This document shows positions 16,537-24,525 of a stretch of 64,000 nucleotides of DNA, piece by piece. A model generated the notes under the pieces. The model did not search any database, was not told the origin of the DNA, and saw only the letters and a list, made by a program, of their open reading frames with translations. Origin of the DNA: JBCCGR01 sp039029195 (GTDB lineage: Bacteria; Pseudomonadota; Alphaproteobacteria; Rhizobiales; Rhizobiaceae); assembly GCA_039029195.1 (NCBI GenBank), contig JBCCGR010000005.1, positions 62,001-126,000 of the forward strand, in the 5' to 3' direction. Positions within the stretch are counted from its first letter, which is position 1. Every line of letters starts with the position of its first letter. Both the position numbers and the translations under genes were made by a program.

Positions 16537-16974
16537 ATGACGACCAAACCAACCCGCCGCGAATTTTTCGCGCGCATCGCCGTTCCCGCCGTTGCCATGA
16601 CCATTGGCGGCACGGGCATGTTGGCAGCAACCGAAGCCGATGCCATGTCACCATCCTACCGCAAGGGATGGCGCAAAGGGAAAGCCGTTGGCCAGCGCGA
16701 TGGCTATCAGGACGGCTACAAGGATGCCTACAAGGCTTCCTATGAGGACGCCCTGAACGAGCCACGCATGGCCATGCGTTCAAACCGCCGCAATGCCTTC
16801 AATTGGGCCGAATATCGTCGCGGTTACCGCAATGGCTACAAGAAGGGCTACATGGTCGGTTTCCGCTCCGGCCAAAACGATGGCTCCGGCGATGGCTATG
16901 AAGATGGCTCAAGCTGGCGCGACAACATGCGTGACGACATGCGTCGCTGCATGCGCAACGGCACTTGCGGCTAA
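16537..16974 (+). CDS. Tat-exported GX3-repeat protein (hypothetical)
   Basis: 145 residues. It opens with a twin-arginine signal (TRREFFARIAVPAVAMTIGG, cleavage near EADA-MS). The mature part has two runs with a small residue every fourth position: about 42-73 (GWRK GKAV GQRD GYQD GYKD AYKA SYED) and about 95-124 (GYRN GYKK GYMV GFRS GQND, then GSGD GYED). Between them is a basic/polar linker, and the tail has two cysteines (RRCMRNGTCG). Runs of GX3 recall the deca-GX3 helix of the Yae1/Lto1 family, but an exported bacterial version is not one I can name. A strong ribosome-binding site (AGGAGAGATCCC) precedes the ATG. Function unknown. Confidence 0.8.
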   Translation: MTTKPTRREFFARIAVPAVAMTIGGTGMLAATEADAMSPSYRKGWRKGKAVGQRDGYQDGYKDAYKASYEDALNEPRMAMRSNRRNAFNWAEYRRGYRNGYKKGYMVGFRSGQNDGSGDGYEDGSSWRDNMRDDMRRCMRNGTCG

Positions 16975-16989
16975 CGCAAACTAGAATTT

Positions 16990-17095
16990 GCTCAACGGCG
17001 TCCCTGTTGAGCAATCCGTGCGGTTTGTCCATCCGGGCTGCGAGAGCAACCCACCGCACATTCCGTCACCGGAGCAATCCGGTGGCGGTTTTTTT
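16990..17095 (+). terminator. Structured 3' end and intrinsic terminator after the GX3-repeat gene
   Basis: A first hairpin GCTCAAC/GTTGAGC (16990-17012) is followed by a second, larger stem from the GTGCGG region to ACCGCAC. The terminator proper is a 10-pair stem CCGTCACCGG/CCGGTGGCGG (17063-17088, one G-U) followed by T7. This is more structure than a simple terminator and could be a stable 3' UTR fragment. Confidence 0.8.
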
Positions 17096-17153
17096 GCTTT
17101 CTGCCCCGTACAGATTTTCCACCAGTGACGAACAAATGAGCCGTTGATTAAAC

Positions 17154-18629
17154 TTATTGCGACTTTCGATGCCGCAACAGGCGGGGAACCTGTGCCAGCA
17201 ACACGCCGACAATGATCACGAAAAGAATGAACGATATCGGCCGGTCGATGAAATCGAGCGGATCGCGCACCCGGTTCATGGATGAGCGCAGTTTCACTTC
17301 CATGATCCCGCCAAGCACCATGCCCAGAATGATGGGAACGATGGGCAGATTCAGTCGCTTCAGGACATATCCAAGCATTCCGAACACCGCCGCAATTGCG
17401 CAGTCGGTCGCGGAATTACGCAGGGAATAGACCCCAACAAAGCTGAGCGTCAGCACGCACGCACCGAGAAACCGGTTGGGAATCCGCGTCAGCCGCACCA
17501 GCCAATTGGTGGAGAACAGGAGGAATATGAGAACAAGCACATTGAGGATCAGAAGCGCCAGATAAAGCGCGACAACAAAGTCCATCTGACTTTGGAAGAG
17601 CCTTGGACCCGGCACCACATTGTGAACGTAGAAGACCGACAACATCATCGCCGTCAGCGCTTCGCCTGGAATGCCCAATGCCAAAAGCGGGATCATGGCC
17701 GCTCCCGGAACCGCATTGTTGGCTGTTTCCGAGGCGATCAATCCTTCGGGCGAGCCTTTGCCAAACTGATCCCTGTTCTTGCTCAGTCGCTGTGCAGTGG
17801 AATAGCTCATAAACTGAGCGGTGAACTCTCCAACACCCGGGATCATTCCCATCAACACGCCAAAGCTGCCGGAGATCGCTGCAATACGCGGATGCTTCAA
17901 CAGTTCCCGAAAACCCTGCAGCAGGCTGCCTTTTGATTTGTTGATTGTGTGTTTTTCGTCCGGTCCACTGAGCAAAATGAACGCCTGTGATAAGGCAAAC
18001 AGCCCCAACACCACCACGATCAAATCAATGCCGCCCGCCAACCAGCTTTGATCAAATGTGTAGCGTTTTGAGTATTTTACCGGCTCAAGGCCAATGGTGT
18101 TGATGAATATGCCAAAGCCCACCAGCACCGCAGCAATCAGCATCTGGCCCCGGTGCACAACGATCACAAGAATGAGCCCGAGCAAGGCCGCAAGAAAAAT
18201 CTCTCGTGATCCAAACATCGGCGCGATACCGGCCAGCACTGGCGCGAGCAGGATAAGACAAATGACAGAAAACACCCCTCCGAAGAAGCTGGCGGAGTAA
18301 GCGAGGGAAAGCGCGCGCCTGCCCTCTCCCCGCTGTGTCATCGGAAACCCTTCATAGGTGGTCAGCGCATTGACCGCGGTGCCCGGCGTGTTGATCAGGA
18401 TCGCAGGAATTGAACCGCCATACATGGATGATCCATAGATTCCCAGGAGCACGGTCAGCCCGACAATCGGCTCCATCGAAAATGTTGCGGGAAGCAGGAT
18501 TGCGATGGCAACCGCAGGGCCGACGCCCGGGATTGCCCCGATGATGACCCCTCCCACTGATCCAACCAGAAGCGCCAGCACCACGTCCCAGCGCGAAAGC
18601 AGTGCAATGCTGTCGGCTAGGACTTCCAT
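17154..18629 (-). CDS. tctA: Tripartite tricarboxylate transporter, large membrane subunit TctA
   Basis: 491 residues, about 12 helices. TctA signatures are GAIPGVGPAVAIAILLPATF with the G-x-x-x-G-V-G-P loop, SSMYGGSIPAILINTPGT, and the mirror half GMIPGVGEFTAQFMSY with ALGIPGEALTAMM. ATG at 18629 overlaps the TGA of tctB (TGATG); a GTG one codon upstream is possible. It forms the ion-coupled channel of a TTT uptake system, working with TctB and the periplasmic TctC encoded just upstream. The family imports citrate and other carboxylates; the ligand here is unknown but probably relates to the divergent catabolic operon. Confidence 0.95.
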   Translation of the reverse strand: MEVLADSIALLSRWDVVLALLVGSVGGVIIGAIPGVGPAVAIAILLPATFSMEPIVGLTVLLGIYGSSMYGGSIPAILINTPGTAVNALTTYEGFPMTQRGEGRRALSLAYSASFFGGVFSVICLILLAPVLAGIAPMFGSREIFLAALLGLILVIVVHRGQMLIAAVLVGFGIFINTIGLEPVKYSKRYTFDQSWLAGGIDLIVVVLGLFALSQAFILLSGPDEKHTINKSKGSLLQGFRELLKHPRIAAISGSFGVLMGMIPGVGEFTAQFMSYSTAQRLSKNRDQFGKGSPEGLIASETANNAVPGAAMIPLLALGIPGEALTAMMLSVFYVHNVVPGPRLFQSQMDFVVALYLALLILNVLVLIFLLFSTNWLVRLTRIPNRFLGACVLTLSFVGVYSLRNSATDCAIAAVFGMLGYVLKRLNLPIVPIILGMVLGGIMEVKLRSSMNRVRDPLDFIDRPISFILFVIIVGVLLAQVPRLLRHRKSQ

Positions 18630-19159
18630 CACAGATTGACGATGAAGAAGCTACGAAGCGGTTCCGGCAACGCTTCATAGATCATCGCGCCCGGGATTTT
18701 GACCTGCAGCAGAGTTTTGAAGATGACGACCGTCAGCACTGCAAACAGCGCTGATGCAGCCATTGCGCCGCGTGAACGGTAGCCAGATCGCCAACACAGC
18801 AGCGGCACAAACAGAAACGTGGCCAGCAGATATCCTATGACCGGCACCAGCCACACATAGGCCATGAACCAGGCAACAAATTCCAAAGGCCGGAGCCAGG
18901 ACCGGGCTTCTTTCCAGTCCATCGATGCTGGAATCCGCCGCTCCAATTGCCAAACGTGCAAGGCAAGGAAGACCGTCATCGAAATAAGGCCAACCGCTGG
19001 CCAGAATCGGGGTTCTGCAAAAAGCTTGGCACCACCAGTCCAACGCGTTTGCCCGGCAATCTGCGACAGAAGAACCAGCGTCAGCACGAGGGCAATCAGG
19101 GCAAAAATGTTCTGCCCCGCACTCGCCGTTTTCGTCGTTGGCTCGTTGTTTGCGCTCAT
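18629..19159 (-). CDS. tctB: Tripartite tricarboxylate transporter, small membrane subunit TctB
   Basis: 176 residues with four hydrophobic helices and low sequence conservation, as is normal for TctB. The start at MSANNEPTTK is preferred; a TTG 13 codons upstream is the alternative. Visible features are AEPRFWPAVGLI near the start of the TctB domain and the C-terminal pattern VVIFKTLLQVKIPGAMIYEA typical of the family's last segment. It lies between tctC (54 bases upstream) and tctA (overlapping stop/start), so the three are one operon. Confidence 0.92.
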   Translation of the reverse strand: MSANNEPTTKTASAGQNIFALIALVLTLVLLSQIAGQTRWTGGAKLFAEPRFWPAVGLISMTVFLALHVWQLERRIPASMDWKEARSWLRPLEFVAWFMAYVWLVPVIGYLLATFLFVPLLCWRSGYRSRGAMAASALFAVLTVVIFKTLLQVKIPGAMIYEALPEPLRSFFIVNL

Positions 19160-19213
19160 GACAGGACCATATTGGCACGCGCCAGAGACGCGCGCCAACG
19201 TGGAGATTGTCGT

Positions 19214-20152
19214 TTATTTCAGGATTTCACCGATGCGGCCAAACGTTTTGATGTCGTTTGCAACCCGCTCGGCTGATTCATCTGCCGACTGCCAATAGAC
19301 AAGCGCACCGGTTTCTTTGGCAAGTTTTTGCGCGCGTTCAGAAGCAATTGTTTTCTTTGCAACAGCTTCGATCTTAGCCCGCACATCAGCAGGTGTGTCC
19401 TTGTTTACGAAGAGACCATTCCAAAGCGCGATGTTGAGGTCTTTGTTCAACTCGCCAATAGCCGGAGTGTCGGGAAGAAGCGCGATCCGCTTATCGGTGA
19501 TAGCAACCAGCACCTTCACCTTGTCCAGACAAGGCAAAATAAGTTGGAGCGTGGTGTTGATCACATCCGCATCGCCTGAGGCAAGTGTGTTGCAGTCGAG
19601 CGCATCAAACGCAGCGTCGGATGAGAAACTGAACCCGGCAGACTTTGCAAACGCCTTCGTCACTCGCGTTGGAATCAGTGGATCACCGAAATGCCCGAGT
19701 GCAACATCGTTCGACTTGGCATGTTCAGCGAGCTCCGCCATCGTGGAATATGGTGCATCGCCCGCGACCGCGATCACAAAGGGATAGGTGAGGAAAATTC
19801 CGACCGGATCGAATTTCTCAGGTGTGAGTTCGGCAATATCGATCTGATGTCCCACTACAGGTACGCCGATGACGAACGATCCAATCGTGTAACCATCAGA
19901 CGGCGCTGTCGCGACTGAAATAGCACCCGGGAACGGTCCACCACCGCCACCTGGTTTGTTCACAACCGCTGCTGCAACGCCATATTCCTTTTGAAAGTCT
20001 TCAGCGATCATCCGCGTCAGAACATCCTCCAGATCCCCTGGTGGGAACGGCACAACAAAATTGACAGGCTTTTCCGGATATTCGGCAATCGCCGGATTGG
20101 CGACTACTGCTGCCATTGCAAAGGCCGCACTGGCCAGAAGTTTCTTGATCAT
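19214..20152 (-). CDS. tctC: Tripartite tricarboxylate transporter substrate-binding protein TctC
   Basis: 312 residues. It has a Sec signal peptide (KKLLASAAFAMAAVVANPAIA, one residue split) and a mature periplasmic-binding fold starting EYPEKPVNFVVPFPPGD, the standard TctC/Bug beginning. NKPGGGGG is the ligand-loop motif. The start at 20152 follows AGGGAGAG. Mature Bug proteins bind carboxylates through the backbone of the PGG region. Two cysteines (LDCNTL and LILPCLD) are less usual. It is divergent from an IclR regulator with a palindrome in between. Confidence 0.94.
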   Translation of the reverse strand: MIKKLLASAAFAMAAVVANPAIAEYPEKPVNFVVPFPPGDLEDVLTRMIAEDFQKEYGVAAAVVNKPGGGGGPFPGAISVATAPSDGYTIGSFVIGVPVVGHQIDIAELTPEKFDPVGIFLTYPFVIAVAGDAPYSTMAELAEHAKSNDVALGHFGDPLIPTRVTKAFAKSAGFSFSSDAAFDALDCNTLASGDADVINTTLQLILPCLDKVKVLVAITDKRIALLPDTPAIGELNKDLNIALWNGLFVNKDTPADVRAKIEAVAKKTIASERAQKLAKETGALVYWQSADESAERVANDIKTFGRIGEILK

Positions 20153-20168
20153 TGCTCTCTCCCTATTT

Positions 20169-20185
20169 GGTTCATTATTTGAACC
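20169..20185. promoter_or_regulatory. Candidate IclR operator between tctC and iclR
   Basis: A perfect inverted repeat GGTTCA-TTATT-TGAACC lies 17 bases upstream of the tctC start and within the divergent promoter region. A second, weaker CAAA-ATAG-TTTG symmetry follows. Assignment to the neighbouring IclR protein is by position. Confidence 0.5.
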
Positions 20186-20262
20186 GTCCATTTCAAAATA
20201 GTTTGCTTTGTTAATCTTATTCTGTCAACATATTCCGACGAACTGAGGAGAACGCGAAGAAT

Positions 20263-21039
20263 ATGGGCACCGTCACAAAAGCACTCGGTCTGCTCGATCA
20301 CTTCTCCACCAAAGCTCCCCAACTGGGCCTCAGCGACTTTCAACGACTAACCGGCTTCGACAAAGCGACCGTTTACCGCCATTTGAGTGCGCTTTGTGAA
20401 ATGGGCTTTGTGGAACAGGACAGCCACAATCGCGCTTATCGGCTTGGCCCATCGATCATTCGGCTGGCGCATCTTCGTGAGCAGACCCGGCCCGTTCGGG
20501 ACATCATCGCACCGATAATCGACCAGCTTGCCGAAACTCTGGGCGAACTGGTTCACGCCTCGCTTTTGCACGGTGCGACTCTGTCGTCTGTCTACCACAC
20601 CAACCCCAACCAATATGGTTTGAAGGTCGACTTTGAAGGGTTCGAAACTCTGCCAATGCATGCCTCCGCATCAGGGCATGCGGCCATGGCATTCTCGGAG
20701 CCAGTCTTGCTCGAAGAGGTCATCGCGAATGGGTTGCCAGCCATCACGCAGAAAGCGATCACTTCGCCGGAGGTGCTTCGATCCATCATCGAGAGGGCCA
20801 GGCAGAAAGGCTTTTCGCAATGCGAAGAAGCCGTCGAGATCGGGGTCAGCGCCTATGCAGTTCCTTTGTTTGATGCCGACGGGCAGGCCAACGGCGCACT
20901 GGCAACCGCCTTTCCTGTGTCGCGTGCCACGGATCAGCATCGGCAAAGGATCGTTCGCGAACTGGTTTCCATTGCTCCTGAAGTGTCTGAAAGACTGGGT
21001 GGTAAGCCACCGGCTTCCGTTCTTGAGGCCTGGTCATGA
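20263..21039 (+). CDS. IclR family transcriptional regulator
   Basis: 258 residues. Winged HTH at about 5-62 (TKALGLLDHFS, SDFQRLTGFDKATVYRHLSAL), then the IclR effector domain from about 75 (LAHLREQTRPVRDIIAP, MHASASGHAAMAFS, AVPLFDADGQANGALATAFP). IclR proteins commonly control small-acid catabolic genes with a carboxylate effector. It heads an operon of five genes with 4-base overlaps and is divergent from tctCBA, so it likely regulates both sides. Confidence 0.93.
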   Translation: MGTVTKALGLLDHFSTKAPQLGLSDFQRLTGFDKATVYRHLSALCEMGFVEQDSHNRAYRLGPSIIRLAHLREQTRPVRDIIAPIIDQLAETLGELVHASLLHGATLSSVYHTNPNQYGLKVDFEGFETLPMHASASGHAAMAFSEPVLLEEVIANGLPAITQKAITSPEVLRSIIERARQKGFSQCEEAVEIGVSAYAVPLFDADGQANGALATAFPVSRATDQHRQRIVRELVSIAPEVSERLGGKPPASVLEAWS

Positions 21040-21698
21040 ACATCAAGGCACTCATTTTCGACTTTGGCGGCGTCATCACCCGCACCCTGTTCGAAACCCA
21101 TGATCTGACCGAAAGAGCGCTTGGGTTACCGTCGGGCACGCTGACCTGGCGTGGCCCTTTCGCACCAGAAACTGATCCTGTGTGGCAATCCATGCAAGAG
21201 GGCGAGATCAGCGAGCGCGACTACTGGATGCGCCGCACAAAAGAGGTGGGAGCGCTGGTCGGCAAAGATTGGACAGGAATGTCCGACTTTGTGAAGGCTG
21301 CCCGCGGCGCCGACCCCGACGCCATCATTCGCCCCGAATTCCTGGAAACCATCGACATTGCGAAACGCAACGGAGTCCGTCTGGCAATTCTGTCGAATGA
21401 GCTCGACCTGTTTTACGGGAAGGAGCTACGCTCACGCCTTTCTTTCCTCGCTGATTTCGACGTGATCAGCGACGCAACCTACACAGAAATCCTTAAACCC
21501 GATCCGCGTGCCTATCAGGATTGCCTCAGCAAACTGAAGCTGGAAGCACAAGATTGTGTCTTCATCGACGATCAAAAACGCAACATCGAAGGGGCCAAAG
21601 CCATCGGGCTGTCCTTCGTTCATTTCGACGTACAAAACCCGAAAGCCGGTTTTCAGGCCGCGCTTGAACTGGCCGATATCAAGGAGATGCAGCAATGA
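21036..21698 (+). CDS. HAD superfamily hydrolase (subfamily IA)
   Basis: 220 residues. HAD motif I is FDFGGVI, with the nucleophile Asp9 and a glycine in the usual second-acid place, as in YihX-like and epoxide-hydrolase N-domain-like members. Motif II is LAILSNE, motif III the lysine in EILKPDPRAY, and motif IV FIDDQKRNIEGA. A helical cap lies at about 16-95. It should be a phosphatase or dehalogenase acting on a small organic acid or phosphate ester. ATGA overlap with iclR and with the downstream aminotransferase indicates tight coupling in a catabolic operon. Confidence 0.88.
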   Translation: MNIKALIFDFGGVITRTLFETHDLTERALGLPSGTLTWRGPFAPETDPVWQSMQEGEISERDYWMRRTKEVGALVGKDWTGMSDFVKAARGADPDAIIRPEFLETIDIAKRNGVRLAILSNELDLFYGKELRSRLSFLADFDVISDATYTEILKPDPRAYQDCLSKLKLEAQDCVFIDDQKRNIEGAKAIGLSFVHFDVQNPKAGFQAALELADIKEMQQ

Positions 21699-23047
21699 AG
21701 CACGAAAATTTTCTCAATGAAAACAATGCGCGGCACCTGTGGCATCCCATGGCCCATCCCGCCGATTCCCTGAACAATCCGCCTGCGATCATCACCGGTG
21801 GCAAGGGCGTTCGCATCACTGATGTCAACGGCCATGAGACAATCGACGCCGTTGGCGGACTGTGGAACGTCAATCTTGGCTATTCCTGCCAACCGGTGAA
21901 AGACGCGATTACAGCGCAATTGGATGCCCTGCCCTACTACTCCATTTTTCGAGGCACATCGAACGATGCCGTGATTGAGCTCAGCTACATGCTGAAGGAC
22001 TTTTTCGCCGAAGACGGGCTTGTTCGGGCGTTTTTCACCAGTGGTGGATCGGACAGTGTCGAGACCGCGCTGCGGCTTTCACGCCAGTATCACAAGGTGC
22101 GTGGTGAACCGGGACGCGTGAAATACCTCAGCTTGCAGAAAGGCTATCACGGAACCCACTTTGGCGGCGCATCCGTCAACGGAAATGCCAACTTCCGCAC
22201 CCAGTATGAGCCATTGATGGCTGGCTGCCATCATGTACCGGCGCCTTACACCTATCGCAATCCGTTCAACGAAACTGATCCTGAAAAACTCGCTCAGCTC
22301 TGCCTCAACGCCCTTGAGAGCGAGATTGCCATGCAAGGCGGCGAAACCATCGCGGCCTTTATCATGGAGCCGGTGCTTGGCGCAGGTGGTGTTATCCCAC
22401 CTCACAAGAGTTTCATGCCAGGCGTTCGTGAGATTTGTTCACGACACGGAATTTTGCTGATTGCCGATGAGGTCATCACCGCCTTTGGTCGGACCGGAAG
22501 CTGGACAGGCTCGCGCCACTGGGGTGTGCAACCCGATCTCATGTGCACTGCCAAAGCAATCACCAACGGCTACTTCCCCTTTGGCGCCGTGATGATCAAC
22601 CAAATGGTGGCTGACACATTCGAGAATGACACAACAGGTCGTGCCAACATCGGGCATGGCTACACCTATTCAGGACATCCGGTTGGAGCAGCCGCCGCGA
22701 TTGCCTGCGTGAAAGAAACCCTGAAAATCGAACCGCACAAGAACGCTGCCGCACGTGGCGCTGAACTATTTGAAGGTTTGAAAGCACTGCAGGAAAAGTA
22801 TGAAATCATCGGCGACGTTCGCGGCGGTGAAGGCCTGATGTGCGCTGTGGAACTGGTTTCCGATCGCGCATCGAAAAATCCCGCCGACAAGGCCGCAGCT
22901 CTGGCCATCCAGCAGACAACCTACGAGGCAGGCGTCATGGTCCGCGCGTCCGGTCCCAACATCATACTCTCCCCCCCATTGGTTCTGACGCAGGATGATG
23001 TTTCCACAATTCTATCCGCATTGAACGAAGGATTGGCGACCCAATGA
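21695..23047 (+). CDS. Class III (omega-amino) aminotransferase
   Basis: 450 residues of the fold-type I PLP family. The phosphate-cup motif is FFTSGGSDSVETALRLS, the cofactor aspartate is D258 in IADEVITAFGRTG, and the Schiff-base lysine is K287 in TAKAITNGYFPFGA. It resembles omega-amino acid:pyruvate and taurine:pyruvate aminotransferases, which deaminate a terminal amine to an aldehyde. The next gene is an aldehyde dehydrogenase overlapping by four bases, giving an obvious amine to aldehyde to acid sequence. The precise amine is not known. Confidence 0.93.
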   Translation: MKHENFLNENNARHLWHPMAHPADSLNNPPAIITGGKGVRITDVNGHETIDAVGGLWNVNLGYSCQPVKDAITAQLDALPYYSIFRGTSNDAVIELSYMLKDFFAEDGLVRAFFTSGGSDSVETALRLSRQYHKVRGEPGRVKYLSLQKGYHGTHFGGASVNGNANFRTQYEPLMAGCHHVPAPYTYRNPFNETDPEKLAQLCLNALESEIAMQGGETIAAFIMEPVLGAGGVIPPHKSFMPGVREICSRHGILLIADEVITAFGRTGSWTGSRHWGVQPDLMCTAKAITNGYFPFGAVMINQMVADTFENDTTGRANIGHGYTYSGHPVGAAAAIACVKETLKIEPHKNAAARGAELFEGLKALQEKYEIIGDVRGGEGLMCAVELVSDRASKNPADKAAALAIQQTTYEAGVMVRASGPNIILSPPLVLTQDDVSTILSALNEGLATQ

Positions 23048-24525
23048 ACCAGGAAGATATTGAAGCCCTTCGAGGTCAAAGCGTTCCAGCCGGACGACTT
23101 CTGATTGGCGACAATTGGCAGTTCGGCGGCGCAGAACTGGATGTCTTCTCGCCCATTGATGGATCGAAGATCACCGCAATCGCAGACGCAACACCACATG
23201 AAGTGGATGCCGCCTGCAAGGCGGCGCGTAATAGTTTCGAAAGCGGTGTCTGGGCCAACATGCCCCCGGCAGCGCGCAAGAAAGTGCTCTCGAAGTGGGC
23301 TGATCTGATTGAAGCGGAAGCACTCGCACTGACTGTGCTTGGCGTACGCGACAATGGCACGGAAATCGGGATGGCGTTCAAGGCTGAGGCCGGGTCAGCC
23401 GCTGCAACTTTCCGATATTATGCCGAGGCCATCGACAAGGTCTATGGAGAAATCGCTCCCACTGCGAACTCGGTTCTGGGGCTGATTCACCGCGAACCCG
23501 TTGGCGTGGTTGGGGCAATTGTTCCCTGGAATTTCCCACTGATGATTGGGGCGTGGAAACTTGCTCCAGCGCTTGCGGCAGGCAACTCGGTCGTTTTGAA
23601 ACCTGGGGAAACCGCGTCGCTCAGCCTGCTACGCCTTGCTCAACTCGGTCTGGAGGCGGGACTGCCAGAAGGCGTACTCAATGTAGTCACAGGTCGTGGT
23701 GCGGTTGCCGGAGAGGCGCTTGCCCTTTCGATGGAAGTTGACGTTCTTGCCTTCACCGGCTCAGGTGCGACCGGTGCCAGACTTTTGGAATATTCAGCCC
23801 GGTCCAACTTGAAACGGGTTTACCTGGAACTCGGCGGCAAATCGCCAAACGTTGTGTTTGCCGACGCAGACGATCTTGATTGCGCCGCTAAAACCGCAGC
23901 GAACGGGATCTTCCGCAACTCCGGTCAGGTCTGCGTGGCCGGTTCCCGGCTCATCGTGGAAGATGCGATTGCGTCAGATTTCACCAAAGCAGTGTGTGGA
24001 CATGCATCCAAACTGCGGGTGGGCGATCCCCTTTCCACTGATAGCGATGTGGGAAGCGTGCATAGTCCGGATCAATTGGAGCGGGTGCTTGGTTTCGTCA
24101 ATGATGCAGAAAAGGATGGCAATCAGATCGTTTCGGGCGGCAACCAAATCCTCAAGAACACCGGTGGCACCTATATGGAGCCCACCGTTATAGAAGGTGT
24201 AAGACCCGGACACACAATCTGGGACGAAGAAGTGTTTGGACCTGTTCTCGCAGTCTCAACATTCAGCGGCGAAGAAGAAGCTGTGCACCTCGCCAACGCG
24301 TCGCGATACGGACTTGCCAGCGCGGTGTTCACATCCAACATCGCCCGGGCGCATAAAATGGTACGCTCCATCAAAGCAGGCCTTGTACATGTGAACTGCT
24401 ACGGCGGGGCGGACGTCACGGTGCCACTGGGAGGCTTGAAACAATCAGGCAACGGACAGGACAAGAGCCTGCATGCGCTTGATAAGTTCACTGACTTGAA
24501 AACCGCCTGGATCAACCTCCAATGA
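23044..24525 (+). CDS. Aldehyde dehydrogenase family protein
   Basis: 493 residues, full-length ALDH. NAD(P)-binding and catalytic motifs are intact: GAIVPWNFPLMIGAWKLAPA, KPGETASL, FTGSGATGARL, general base E262 in LELGGKSPNV, nucleophile C297 in NSGQVCVAGSR, and EEVFGPVL. It oxidises an aldehyde to the acid, most likely the product of the aminotransferase encoded just upstream, with which it overlaps. The gene overlaps the UPF0261 gene by four bases as well. Confidence 0.95.
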   Translation: MNQEDIEALRGQSVPAGRLLIGDNWQFGGAELDVFSPIDGSKITAIADATPHEVDAACKAARNSFESGVWANMPPAARKKVLSKWADLIEAEALALTVLGVRDNGTEIGMAFKAEAGSAAATFRYYAEAIDKVYGEIAPTANSVLGLIHREPVGVVGAIVPWNFPLMIGAWKLAPALAAGNSVVLKPGETASLSLLRLAQLGLEAGLPEGVLNVVTGRGAVAGEALALSMEVDVLAFTGSGATGARLLEYSARSNLKRVYLELGGKSPNVVFADADDLDCAAKTAANGIFRNSGQVCVAGSRLIVEDAIASDFTKAVCGHASKLRVGDPLSTDSDVGSVHSPDQLERVLGFVNDAEKDGNQIVSGGNQILKNTGGTYMEPTVIEGVRPGHTIWDEEVFGPVLAVSTFSGEEEAVHLANASRYGLASAVFTSNIARAHKMVRSIKAGLVHVNCYGGADVTVPLGGLKQSGNGQDKSLHALDKFTDLKTAWINLQ

